NCBI GenBank assembly: GCA_001816385.1
Contig: MHBW01000005.1
Location: 27,585 to 67,761, forward strand
Reading direction: 5' to 3'
Source: Candidatus Blackburnbacteria bacterium RIFCSPHIGHO2_01_FULL_43_15b
Lineage (GTDB): Bacteria; Patescibacteriota; Microgenomatia; UBA8517; UBA10165
DNA length: 40,177 nt
Shown: piece after piece, positions 16,164 to 24,784 of the stretch
Numbering within the stretch: the first letter of the stretch is position 1
Layout: each line of letters starts with the position of its first letter
The notes under the pieces: model-generated
The model's database searches: none
What the model saw: only the letters and a program-made list of their open reading frames with translations
What the model was told of the DNA's origin: nothing
Made by a program: the position numbers and the translations under genes

Positions 16164-18558
16164 ACTGTCGGTTGTTATTCCAGCGTATAACGAGTCAAAA
16201 AATTTTCGCTGTGGTGTTTTAAACGGAGTAGTTGAATTTTTAAAATTGCGAAAATACACTTGGGAGGTTATTTTGGTTAATGATGGATCAACCGATGAAA
16301 CTCTCAAGTTGCTTAAGGAATTCGTAAGTTGTCATTACGGTTTCAGGCTTGTAGATATGGTTCATGGGGGCAAAGTTGCTGCGGTGACTAGTGGGGTGTT
16401 AGAGGCCAGAGGTGAAATTGTAGTATTCTCGGATTTTGATCAGTCTACGCCCTTGAGCGAAGTAGAAAATTTCTTACTAGAATTCAATAAGGGGGCAGAA
16501 TTGGTGATTGGAAGAAGAGTTGAGAAATCTGGCTGGTCTCTTTTTCAGAAATTAAGAAGTAAAACCTTTAACTTTTTAGTTCAGTTAATAATTCTACCAG
16601 GAATTAATGATACACAATGTGGATTTAAGGCTTTTAAAAATTCTGTTGCGAAGGAACTTTTTAAAAAGCTTAGTATCACAAAACATACGGCCAAAGACGG
16701 TTATAAAGGGGCTTTCGACGTAGAACTTCTTTACTTGGCAAAACGAAGAGGATATAAGATTGTGCAGCTTCCAGTCGTTTGGAGTTACGTTAAGTCCGGG
16801 ATTCTCTCCCCGCTCGAGCCAATCAAAATGTTGCTGGATATAATTCACCTACGCTTAGCATATCTTAACCGCCATGTGATACCAGTAGTTTTGTTGCTAC
16901 TTTTGTCTGTTCCGGCTTGGATACAGACAGCCAAAGGTGGCTACTTTCCCATGCATGACGATCTACAATTTGGGAGGCAAGTAGTTATGGACAAGTGCTT
17001 TGCAGACAAACAAATACCTTGCAGATGGTCAAAAGACTTAGGCTACGGCTACGGATATCCGCTCTTTAACTATTACCCACCATTTCCTTACTACCTGGGA
17101 CAAATGTTTAGAAGTGCAGACTTGTCGTACATCGATGTAATTAAAGTGCTGGTTGTTCTTAGCTTGATAATATCAGGGCTACTAATGTATCTTTTTGCGC
17201 AAGTATTTTGGGGAAAATGGGGAGGTTTGATATCTGGGGCGCTTTACATATATGCTCCTTATCATGCTGTCGATATTTACGTGAGAGGTGCTATGAATGA
17301 AGCGTGGGCGATAGCTTTCTTCCCAGGCGTGTTTTGGGCGCTTTATAGGTTAATAGAAAGAAATAAGTGGAAATACGTTTTACCAGTAGCCGCATTTTCG
17401 TCTTTGGTTATGCTCTCTCATAATCTAATGTTGATGTTGTTCGTGCCAGCAGCTTTCGTGTGGGCTTTGTTTTGGCTCGTCAAATTTAGAAGTGTTAAGG
17501 CTTTGCCAAAACTGGTTGTAAGTGGTAGTTGGTCTCTGGGGCTAGCAGCCTTTTTCTCGCTGCCGGTAATCTTTGAGCAGAAATACGCTCATGTTGAAAC
17601 CTTGACCGCCGGTTATTTTAATTACCTGGCGCACTTTGCAACTCTTAAAGAATTATTCATTGATAGAAATTGGGGGTATGGCAACTCTATTTACGGGCCC
17701 GTTGATTATATCAGTTTCCAAATTGGATATATTCATTGGGGGTTGGCCTTGGTTAGTTTGATAGTGGCTTTAGTATTTGCGAGGAAAAAGCTTTACAAAT
17801 CTTTATTTATAGTACTAATGTTTGCGATCTCTTTGTTTTATGCGTTTTTGGCTCACGAAAAATCTTCTTTTTTGTGGTCAGCCGCGCCTCAGCTCCAATA
17901 TTTACAGTTCCCCTGGCGTACCCTTTCTATCGTGATATTCGGAACGTCTTTTTTGGGAGGAAGTATCGTTATATTAGGAGAGAAACTTATCAAGTTTAGA
18001 GTAATCGGAACATTGATCCTGATTTTAGTGACCGTAGCTTTTTATAAGGATTACTTTCGCTGGAAAGATTTTTGGCCTAACTTTAAAGATCAAGACAAGT
18101 TGGCGGGGGAGCAGTGGAAACTCCAAACGACGAATGGAATTTTTGACTACTTGCCCGTATGGGCTCCCTTTCCACCTGTGAATCCTCCCAACGGCGATGC
18201 AGAAATTATCGATGGGGAGGGGCAAATAACAACTCTTTTTAAAAACAGCGTGAAGCAAGAGTACGAAGTAAAAGTAAAAAAAGAAGCCCGTTTCCAAATC
18301 AACACTTTTTATTTTCCCGGTTGGGAATACACAGTTGACGGGCGGGAAGTTTTGGTAAATCCTAAAGATGATCAAGAGTTGGGACGGCCGAGAATCCAAC
18401 TCTCGAGTGGAAATTATAAAATAGTTGCACTTTTTAAAAAGACATCCGTAAGATATATAAGTGATATTGTTTCTGTAGTTTCTTGGAGCATATTTCTTGT
18501 TTGTGCTTTTTTATCGGCTTCCAATATTAATTTTTTGAAAAGAGAGAAGTCACCATGA
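16150..18558 (+). CDS. Fusion: polyprenyl-phosphate-sugar synthase (GT2, ALG5/DPM-like) plus PTPS_related/YfhO-like membrane glycosyltransferase
   Basis: 802 residues from ATG 16150 (a TTG at 16144 is possible). Residues 1-240 are a GT2 domain with NDGSTD (44-49), the DxD-like DFDQ (95-98) and DTQCGFKAF (154-162), as in dolichyl/undecaprenyl-phosphate glucose or mannose synthases. A helix near 245 leads into a polytopic domain: MHDDLQFGR (269-271 acidic), C283 and C291 in DKC...PCRW, then GYGYPLFNYYP. It ends in a soluble part with the YfhO-type motif FPGWEYTVDG. The membrane half aligns over its whole length with the stand-alone protein at 19783. Inference: the GT2 half makes a lipid-phosphate sugar inside, and the GT-C half uses it outside. 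It overlaps its neighbours by 14 and 4 bases. Confidence 0.9.
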   Translation: MEKIRLSVVIPAYNESKNFRCGVLNGVVEFLKLRKYTWEVILVNDGSTDETLKLLKEFVSCHYGFRLVDMVHGGKVAAVTSGVLEARGEIVVFSDFDQSTPLSEVENFLLEFNKGAELVIGRRVEKSGWSLFQKLRSKTFNFLVQLIILPGINDTQCGFKAFKNSVAKELFKKLSITKHTAKDGYKGAFDVELLYLAKRRGYKIVQLPVVWSYVKSGILSPLEPIKMLLDIIHLRLAYLNRHVIPVVLLLLLSVPAWIQTAKGGYFPMHDDLQFGRQVVMDKCFADKQIPCRWSKDLGYGYGYPLFNYYPPFPYYLGQMFRSADLSYIDVIKVLVVLSLIISGLLMYLFAQVFWGKWGGLISGALYIYAPYHAVDIYVRGAMNEAWAIAFFPGVFWALYRLIERNKWKYVLPVAAFSSLVMLSHNLMLMLFVPAAFVWALFWLVKFRSVKALPKLVVSGSWSLGLAAFFSLPVIFEQKYAHVETLTAGYFNYLAHFATLKELFIDRNWGYGNSIYGPVDYISFQIGYIHWGLALVSLIVALVFARKKLYKSLFIVLMFAISLFYAFLAHEKSSFLWSAAPQLQYLQFPWRTLSIVIFGTSFLGGSIVILGEKLIKFRVIGTLILILVTVAFYKDYFRWKDFWPNFKDQDKLAGEQWKLQTTNGIFDYLPVWAPFPPVNPPNGDAEIIDGEGQITTLFKNSVKQEYEVKVKKEARFQINTFYFPGWEYTVDGREVLVNPKDDQELGRPRIQLSSGNYKIVALFKKTSVRYISDIVSVVSWSIFLVCAFLSASNINFLKREKSP

Positions 18559-19793
18559 AAAGAATTCTTCCCTGGTTGTTAATAGGCGTAATAATAAGAT
18601 TAGTTATCATACCAATTACGCTCCATCCGGACATCAGAGGATTCGCTTTGGGAGCGCAGCTGATTTCAAGCGGTCATATATTGGATTTTTACGATTATCT
18701 AAGTCGCCTACCTTCGGATAGCCCCCTGGTACGCTTGTACGGAAGAGATCTCTTCATTTATCCTCCTTTAGCCAACTCCTATCCTGCGGTCTACATGAAA
18801 TTACTTTGGCCCTTTTATCCCCAGGAACTATTGCACACCTTAATTATTGATATGGGGAAAGTAATAGGTCAGCCGCAGCTCTCATTGCTTCTATACTTGT
18901 TAAAACTCCCAAATCTTGTTGTTGATTTTTTAATTGTGTACTTGCTAGGCAAGTTCTTCGAAAAAAGAGCAGATAAATCTTTAGGTCAAATCTTGTGGTT
19001 GATTAATCCTGTAACTATTTATTCAGCATACATGCTTACCCAGTCTGATATTTTGCTGGCATTATCAATTATGGTGTGCTTGCTCTTTGCGAAGAAGGGG
19101 AAATATTGTCAAGCTGCATTTGCATTAGCTATGGGGGCACTTGTCAAGCAGTTCGTACTTTTTTTGTTGCCTATTTTGGCTTTATATGCCCCCGGCTCTT
19201 TCATAAAAAAGTTAGGTATATTTTTGGTGGGGATAATGTCATACGCGTTAGTCCTTGTACCATATCTGTCTTCTCCTGGTTTCCGTCATTATGCTTTACT
19301 TGCTTCTCAGGCAGATAAAATTTTCTTCGCAAAAATACCAGTTTCGGGGGGCGCTTTTCTACCAATCTTTTTGGTGGGCATGTTCTTGCTTTATTGGTTC
19401 TGTTGGTTGTATGCAAGAAAGTATGAATTATGGCAATGGTTTATGTGGCCATTACTGCTTTTTTACAGTGTAGTTCATTTTCATCCCCAGTGGTTTACCT
19501 GGATTACACCAATTTTAGTTATTTTCTTAGTACGACTGCAGAAGAAAGCAATTTTGCCTACTTTGGCCATGTTGTGGGCTTTTTTGGGTATTATTTTAAT
19601 GTTTGAACCGTCACTTAACGTAGGTCTATTTGCTCCATTAAACCCTCCCTGGAGCAATGACTACTCTTTACTGCCGCTTCTTACCAAGCTATTGCCCGAA
19701 GTAACCCTAAGGAGTGTTTTCTTTGCATTTTTGGCGTCGGCAGCAGGAGTAGTTTCTTATTTATCCTTCAAGCGAACTGTAAATGCGAATTAA
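18555..19793 (+). CDS. GT87/PIG-M-like membrane glycosyltransferase homologue
   Basis: 412 residues; third member of the GT87-like set with the genes at 4565 and 11711. Loop 1 is LHPDIRGFALGAQ (D26). LLKLPNLVVDFLIVYLLG and LINPVTIYSAYMLTQSD correspond to the shared blocks, but the usual WGQxD is LTQSD here, keeping Gln and Asp while losing the Trp-Gly. HFHPQWFTWITP replaces the HERYL block. It is therefore the most divergent of the three and may have another sugar specificity. The start overlaps the previous stop by ATGA, the only upstream pairing being a weak AGAGAGAAG purine run. It overlaps the next gene by 11 bases. Confidence 0.85.
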   Translation: MKRILPWLLIGVIIRLVIIPITLHPDIRGFALGAQLISSGHILDFYDYLSRLPSDSPLVRLYGRDLFIYPPLANSYPAVYMKLLWPFYPQELLHTLIIDMGKVIGQPQLSLLLYLLKLPNLVVDFLIVYLLGKFFEKRADKSLGQILWLINPVTIYSAYMLTQSDILLALSIMVCLLFAKKGKYCQAAFALAMGALVKQFVLFLLPILALYAPGSFIKKLGIFLVGIMSYALVLVPYLSSPGFRHYALLASQADKIFFAKIPVSGGAFLPIFLVGMFLLYWFCWLYARKYELWQWFMWPLLLFYSVVHFHPQWFTWITPILVIFLVRLQKKAILPTLAMLWAFLGIILMFEPSLNVGLFAPLNPPWSNDYSLLPLLTKLLPEVTLRSVFFAFLASAAGVVSYLSFKRTVNAN

Positions 19794-21435
19794 CAAAGAG
19801 AAAAAATTGATACTTTTGGCACTAATTCTTGTCATTCCAACATTCTGGAGGATGTTGCGAGAGGGAATTTACTCGATGCAAGATTTTCATTTATTTAGGA
19901 TGTACGAGTTCGACAAGTGCGCGCGTGATTTTCAACTGCCTTGCCGTTGGACCCCGGATTCGGGTTTTGGATATGGCGAGCCGATGTTTAATTTTTACAC
20001 CCAAGTGCCTTTTGCCATTGGTGAATTTTTCCACTTGCTGGGTTTTCAGATAACTGATTCGGTAAAAATTCTTTTCATACTTTCTTTGTTGCTTTCAGCC
20101 CTGGGGATGTATTTATTTGCCAATAAATTGTGGAGGAATAAATATGCAGCTTTGGTAAGCAGTGTGATTTATGTGTATGCACCGTACCGCGCCGTGGACG
20201 TTTGGGTCAGAGCTGCCTTGCCTGAAGCTTTAGCATTTGTGCTTTTTCCATTCGTTACACTTTTTGCTTGGAATCTCTTGCAAAAGAAAAGTTTAGGTAA
20301 TTTTGCTGGTTTTACTTTTTTTCTAGCGTTGCTTTTGTTAACACACAACCTGTCCTTTCTAATGTTCAGTTTATTCTTGGGTTTATGGTTGGGTTACAAA
20401 GTTGTGGAAAGCAAGAACTATCACGGGATTCCCGGCTTCATCGGAGGTGGGATCTTAGCGTTACTGCTTAGCGCGTTTTATATTCTACCGGTAATTTTTG
20501 AGTCTCGATATGTAAATTTAAGTTCTACGACGACAGGATACTTCGACTTTAGAGCACACTTTGCTACGCTAAACCAGCTTTTAATATCAAGATTTTGGGG
20601 ATATGGTGCGTCGCTTTTTGGCCCGAAGGATGACCTTAGTTTATCTGTGGGTCAAGTGCAGTGGGTATTGCCTTTGATAGCCCTGGTATGCCTGTTAATA
20701 ACTCGCCAAAAAGAAAAACTTAAAGACGTTTTGGTGTTAGTTTTAATTGGTTGGTTGGCTTTGTTTTTAACACACAATAAGTCGACGTCTATTTGGGAAA
20801 GCCTCAAATTTATGTCATATTTTCAATTTCCGTGGCGTTGGCTTTCTATAGCAACTTTCAGTTTTGCGCTGGCTTCTGGAGCTGTGGTGTTTGTTTCCAG
20901 GCGATTCCCTCTGTGGATTAGTGCAACTGTTATTGTCATCATCATCCTTGTGAACTTTTCTTTTTTTAAGGAGGATATGTGGTACAACATTACAGATAAA
21001 GACCAGTTTGTAGGGAAAAAATGGGAAGAACAGATCGCGTCAGCGCTGGGCGATTATTGGCCAGTATTCGCTTCCCAACTTCCGACAAGTTCGGCTCCTT
21101 TACAGCCTGTTATTAGCGGTTCTTCAGTGGGGAACCAGCTCGTAAAGAAGAGTAACAGTGTGGCATACCAACTTTCGCTTGTTTCTCCGGCGGAAGTGCA
21201 ATTCCCAATAGTTTACTTCCCTGGTTGGCATTTGTTTATGGGTCAGAAGGAATATCCAGTTTTTCCGTCTGGGAACTTGGGTTTGATAACCGCGCAACTG
21301 CCTTCACTTGATGGGGAGAAGGAGGTAATACTGAGATTCGCGAATACTCCTGCAAGAACCTGGGGAAACATAATTAGTATGGTCACAGCTGTCGGTATAG
21401 TCTTGTTTGTTGTGAAGAAAAAACATGTGGCTTAA
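19783..21435 (+). CDS. PTPS_related/YfhO-like membrane protein, probable GT-C glycosyltransferase
   Basis: 550 residues. After helix 1 comes YSMQDFHLFRMYEFDKC with acidic D34, then QLPCRW (C46 and C54, eight apart), GFGYGEPMFNFY and a series of membrane segments including YVYAPYRAVDVWVRAALPEA. The C-terminal soluble part has YFPGWHLFMGQKEYPV. Order and spacing match the membrane half of the fusion protein at 16150, so this is a stand-alone paralogue without the GT2 part. Databases often label such proteins as 6-pyruvoyl-tetrahydropterin synthase related; the sequence shows no pterin-synthase features and a membrane sugar-transfer role fits the context. It overlaps both neighbours by 11 bases. 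Confidence 0.86.
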   Translation: MRINKEKKLILLALILVIPTFWRMLREGIYSMQDFHLFRMYEFDKCARDFQLPCRWTPDSGFGYGEPMFNFYTQVPFAIGEFFHLLGFQITDSVKILFILSLLLSALGMYLFANKLWRNKYAALVSSVIYVYAPYRAVDVWVRAALPEALAFVLFPFVTLFAWNLLQKKSLGNFAGFTFFLALLLLTHNLSFLMFSLFLGLWLGYKVVESKNYHGIPGFIGGGILALLLSAFYILPVIFESRYVNLSSTTTGYFDFRAHFATLNQLLISRFWGYGASLFGPKDDLSLSVGQVQWVLPLIALVCLLITRQKEKLKDVLVLVLIGWLALFLTHNKSTSIWESLKFMSYFQFPWRWLSIATFSFALASGAVVFVSRRFPLWISATVIVIIILVNFSFFKEDMWYNITDKDQFVGKKWEEQIASALGDYWPVFASQLPTSSAPLQPVISGSSVGNQLVKKSNSVAYQLSLVSPAEVQFPIVYFPGWHLFMGQKEYPVFPSGNLGLITAQLPSLDGEKEVILRFANTPARTWGNIISMVTAVGIVLFVVKKKHVA

Positions 21436-23107
21436 AAAACATTGGTTATTAGTATTAATTGTAATTCTGGGTTTTATCTTAAGGTTTGTATGGATTACTC
21501 GCGTGCCGCCAAGTCTAAACTGGGATGAGGTCAGTCATGGTTGGAATGCCTACTCAATTTTAAAAACCGGGCAAGATGAGTGGGGAAAAGCATTCCCGAT
21601 TGCAAATTTTAGAGCTTATGGGGATTATCCCCTCCCGCTTAATTTGTATTTCACCATACCCTTTATAAAGGCCTTTGGATTAAACACATTGGCTATCCGC
21701 CTGCCACATGTTTTATTGGGAACTCTCACTATACTCTCCTCATATTTTGTTTTTTTGGGGGTTACCAAAAGAAAAGATATAAGTTTACTTGGCGCGTTTT
21801 TTGTAGCGATTGATCCCTGGCTACTTTTCCCTTCACGGTTTGTTTTGCAATCAAACCTGTCGGTGTTCTTTATAACTACCGCCGTGGCCCTTTTTGTGAA
21901 TGGCAAGTTCCCGCTTTCTTTTTTTGCTTTTGGCCTAACGCTTTTTTCTTATCACACAACCAGAATCTTCACTCCAATTTTTTTACTTGCACTTTTTATA
22001 ATCTACCGGCGTGAACTATTAAACTTTTTCAAACACAAACGCTTACTCGGGACAATTTCTCTTGTCATTTTATCTGTCTTTCTTGTGCCGCTTCCCTTTG
22101 TTTTGTCGAATCCAGAAGCAAGAGCTCGGGCAAATTGGGTTTTTTTGGTTGATCAGAGTGCAATAAACCACATCGAAACTTGGCGGCAGTCGAGTAAATT
22201 ACCTCCAAAGTTAGCTCGTCTTCTCTACAACCGCCCTGTCTACTTCGTTGAGAAGTTTGCCCAAAACTATGTAGATTATTTTTCGCCGCAGTTTTTGTTT
22301 TTGAATGGTGGTACGCAATATCAGTTTAGCGTCCCAGGTTGGGGGCTTCTTTATCCGGTTAACTTACCCTTTTTCTACATCGGTTTGATACTGGTTGCAT
22401 GGAGAGCGATTAAAAAAGAAAAGGCATATCAACTGGTTTTGCTGTGGCTGTTGCTGGCACCAATTCCGGCAAGCATCACAAATGAGAAATATGCCGTATT
22501 GCGCTCAACATCCATGCTTCCGATTCCTCAGTTGCTTTCTGCGTTGGGAGTTTTTTGGGCTGTTGATAAAATTGCCCGAAAATGGAAAGTCGTTGTATTG
22601 GCCGCATATTTCTTAGTTCTTTTTGGCTTTGTTGAAAAATATCTTTTCAACTATTTTGCACTTTATAGAAGCAACTATTCATGGGCCTGGCAATATGGGT
22701 ACGCCTTTATGGTAGATTACGTAAAACTTCACTATAAAGAATACGATCGGGTCGTTATCACCAAAAAATATGGCGAACCGCATGAATTTCTACTTTTCTA
22801 CTGGCCTTGGGATCCGGCTGCTTACCGGAAAGACTCCAAACTTGTGCGCTTTAATCAGTCTGATTGGTATTGGATAGATCGGTTTGACAAGTTTTACTTT
22901 GTAAATGATTGGGATATGCCGAGAGTGGCGGGTGGAGAGTGGCGGGTGGAGAGTGGCGAAACATTCAGTTGTGCAGGAGCTACGCGTTGTCTGCTTGTTA
23001 CCAGCCCTGGGAATTATCCTTCTGATTGGAATAAACTTAAAACAATATTTTTCTTAGACGGAAAGCCGGTGTTCGATATTTTATCTAACTATGAAACAAA
23101 AAATTAG
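21425..23107 (+). CDS. GT39-like membrane glycosyltransferase (DE type) with repeat insertion in C-terminal domain
   Basis: 560 residues. Loop 1 reads LNWDEVSHGWNAYSI (D34 E35), then TGQDEWGKAFP, YGDYPLPLNLYF and GLNTLAIRLPHVLLG. DPWLLFPSRFVLQSNL and FSYHTTRIF are the conserved mid-protein blocks. The ectodomain has GEPHEFLLFYWPWDPAAY. Downstream of that motif a repeat of GAGAGTG/GCGGGTG units (22921-22958) adds the glycine/arginine-rich stretch VAGGEWRVESGE, followed by FSCAGATRC with two cysteines. Neither feature is evident in the other paralogues. It overlaps its neighbours by 11 and 17 bases. Probable role: sugar transfer at the outer face. Confidence 0.9.
   Translation: MWLKKHWLLVLIVILGFILRFVWITRVPPSLNWDEVSHGWNAYSILKTGQDEWGKAFPIANFRAYGDYPLPLNLYFTIPFIKAFGLNTLAIRLPHVLLGTLTILSSYFVFLGVTKRKDISLLGAFFVAIDPWLLFPSRFVLQSNLSVFFITTAVALFVNGKFPLSFFAFGLTLFSYHTTRIFTPIFLLALFIIYRRELLNFFKHKRLLGTISLVILSVFLVPLPFVLSNPEARARANWVFLVDQSAINHIETWRQSSKLPPKLARLLYNRPVYFVEKFAQNYVDYFSPQFLFLNGGTQYQFSVPGWGLLYPVNLPFFYIGLILVAWRAIKKEKAYQLVLLWLLLAPIPASITNEKYAVLRSTSMLPIPQLLSALGVFWAVDKIARKWKVVVLAAYFLVLFGFVEKYLFNYFALYRSNYSWAWQYGYAFMVDYVKLHYKEYDRVVITKKYGEPHEFLLFYWPWDPAAYRKDSKLVRFNQSDWYWIDRFDKFYFVNDWDMPRVAGGEWRVESGETFSCAGATRCLLVTSPGNYPSDWNKLKTIFFLDGKPVFDILSNYETKN
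22921..22958 (+). repeat. In-gene tandem repeat of paired heptamers GAGAGTG-GCGGGTG, 2.7 copies
   Basis: Two exact copies of a 14-base unit followed by GAGAGTGGCG. The unit itself is two related heptamers. It is read in frame in the C-terminal domain of the gene at 21425, and its GC content is well above that of its surroundings. Confidence 0.85.
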
Positions 23108-24782
23108 ATCACTCATCACTCATCACTCATCACTCATCACTATTCTGATTCTTGCATCGGTCTTGCGGATGTGGCAACTGGATATTAACCCGCCGCATTT
23201 GACGAGTGATGAGGCAGCTTTGGCGTATAACGCATATTCAATTTTGGAAACGGGCAGAGATGAGCATGGCGAACTTCTGCCACTGATTTTTAAGTCATTC
23301 GGAGATTGGAAGCCAGGATTATATATTTATCTGACGGTGCCGTTTGTGGCGGTTTTAGGTTTGACCGAGTGGGCGGTCAGATTACCATCTGCTCTCGCTG
23401 GAGTTGTTGCCGTATGGCTTATCTATAAAATTAGCCAAAGACTGTTTACTCCGAAATTGGAAATTGGAAATTGGAAATTGGAAATTCTAGCAGCTATGCT
23501 GCTGGCTGTCTCTCCTTGGCATGTGCATTTTTCCCGAGGAGCATGGGAAGCAAATCTTTCCCTGACTCTTACCTTAGCTGGAATTTGTTTTTTTCTGCGT
23601 TTTCTCAAAGGCAAGAGAAAGAGTGTATATCTATCGTGTCTCTTTTTTGCATTAACCCTTTGGGCATATCAGGGAGCAAAGCTTGGTACTACCTTGGTAG
23701 TAGTAGCTCTTTTGTTGGCTTATCGCAAGCAATTTAACCTTATGCCTCGCCGGCAAATTATTAAAGTTTTGGTTTTGGGGTTTGTGTTGGTGTTACCAAT
23801 AATCTTAAGCGTGGTCCAGGGACAAGCAGGGAGGTTAGCAGTTTTTAGCGTTTTTTCTTACCGAAGACCTTTGGAATATGTTGTAAATATCTTAAATCAG
23901 GAAGGAGTTGGTATAAATTCCTGGCAATATATTTTTTACCATTCTGGGCCATTAAGTATTTTGCGAGGGGTTTTGAACAGGTGGACGAACTATTACTCTG
24001 CCAGATTTTTATTTTTTGAAGGGGATTGGGCTAACCCCCGACATGGCGCGCCGGACGTAGGAGTTTTGCTGTTAGCGGATTTGCCGATGCTGATTTTTGG
24101 ATTTTTATATTTGGCAAGGAGTCAAAACAGAAACGCGAAGTGGTTTGTACTTCTCTGGCTTTTACTTGCTCCCTTACCTGCGGCTTTATCCCGAGACACC
24201 ATTCAAGGCGTGAGGAGTTTGAATGAGGTTGTCCCACTAACAATTTTAACTGCGTGTGGTTCTGCATATATGTGGGGTTTTGCCAAGATACGGAAGCTTG
24301 CCATCTTACTACCTTGTTATCTTGTTGTGTATGCTTTTAATTACATTTATTTTTTGGATCAGTATTGGGCCCATTACCCTTTAAGAAGTGCCAAAGATTG
24401 GCAATATGGTTATAAACAAGCAATCCTGGCTATTTCAAAAGAGCAAAATGCTTACCAACAAATAGTCTTTCAGCAGAGCTACAACCAACCATATATTTTC
24501 TTTTTGTTTTACCAAAAATATGACCCGAAAAATTATCAAAAGATTGCTTCTTCTGTTTATCAGCCAAATTCTTTAGGAGATGTGGGCTTGGTCGGTAAGT
24601 TAGATAATACACAATTTCGTGATGCGAGTGCTTCCGATTTACACCAAAAAGATACAATAATAGTCTACGATCCGGAGCATCCGCCTTTTGCCGAGCTTTC
24701 CCAAAAACAACAAGATGGGATTTACCAAGAAATAACTAGACCGGACGGCAGTGTGGCTTTTGAACTACTTTCCTGGGAATAA
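23091..24782 (+). CDS. GT39-like membrane glycosyltransferase (DE type) carrying three repeat tracts
   Basis: 563 residues. Loop 1 has LTSDEAALAYNAYSI (D40 E41), then TGRDEHGELLP, FGDWKPGLYIY and GLTEWAVRLPSALAG. SPWHVHFSRGAWEANL is the mid-protein block and NQPYIFFLFYQKYDPKNY the ectodomain motif. Three short tandem repeats lie in frame: ATCACTC heptamers straight after the start (coding SLITHHSSLIT, lengthening the N-terminus by about ten residues relative to paralogues), GAAATTG heptamers in a loop before the SPWH block (coding LEIGNWKLEI), and an ATCTTGYT octamer at the penultimate helix. The reading frame stays open through all three and the core motifs are intact, so it is likely functional. 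It overlaps the previous gene by 17 bases. Confidence 0.9.
   Translation: MKQKIRSLITHHSSLITILILASVLRMWQLDINPPHLTSDEAALAYNAYSILETGRDEHGELLPLIFKSFGDWKPGLYIYLTVPFVAVLGLTEWAVRLPSALAGVVAVWLIYKISQRLFTPKLEIGNWKLEILAAMLLAVSPWHVHFSRGAWEANLSLTLTLAGICFFLRFLKGKRKSVYLSCLFFALTLWAYQGAKLGTTLVVVALLLAYRKQFNLMPRRQIIKVLVLGFVLVLPIILSVVQGQAGRLAVFSVFSYRRPLEYVVNILNQEGVGINSWQYIFYHSGPLSILRGVLNRWTNYYSARFLFFEGDWANPRHGAPDVGVLLLADLPMLIFGFLYLARSQNRNAKWFVLLWLLLAPLPAALSRDTIQGVRSLNEVVPLTILTACGSAYMWGFAKIRKLAILLPCYLVVYAFNYIYFLDQYWAHYPLRSAKDWQYGYKQAILAISKEQNAYQQIVFQQSYNQPYIFFLFYQKYDPKNYQKIASSVYQPNSLGDVGLVGKLDNTQFRDASASDLHQKDTIIVYDPEHPPFAELSQKQQDGIYQEITRPDGSVAFELLSWE
23108..23141 (+). repeat. In-gene heptamer tandem repeat ATCACTC, 4.9 copies
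   Basis: Perfect heptamers starting 17 bases after the first base of the start codon of the gene at 23091. Related degenerate copies occur at 27702-27729 and 27831-27858 inside a GT4 gene. Confidence 0.9.
23453..23486 (+). repeat. In-gene heptamer tandem repeat GAAATTG, 4.9 copies
   Basis: Four perfect units and six bases of a fifth, in a loop-coding part of the gene at 23091. Three units make 21 bases, so the tract cycles through all codon phases without a stop. Confidence 0.9.
24303..24326 (+). repeat. In-gene octamer tandem repeat, ATCTTGYT family, 3 degenerate copies
   Basis: ATCTTACT ACCTTGTT ATCTTGTT in the penultimate membrane segment of the gene at 23091. Same unit and same structural position as 15695-15718 in the gene at 14487. 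Confidence 0.55.
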
Positions 24783-24784
24783 TC

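Noticed and set aside
18025-18399. 124-codon minus-strand frame
   Set aside because: It overlaps the ectodomain of the fusion gene at 16150 and shows no domain or start signal.
19783-21435. Annotation as a 6-pyruvoyl-tetrahydropterin synthase
   Set aside because: That label comes from a domain name (PTPS_related). The protein is polytopic and has none of the zinc-binding histidines of the pterin enzyme.
23108-23486. Possible CRISPR-like array
   Set aside because: The units are 7 bases with no spacers and lie in frame within a gene, so they are simple tandem repeats.
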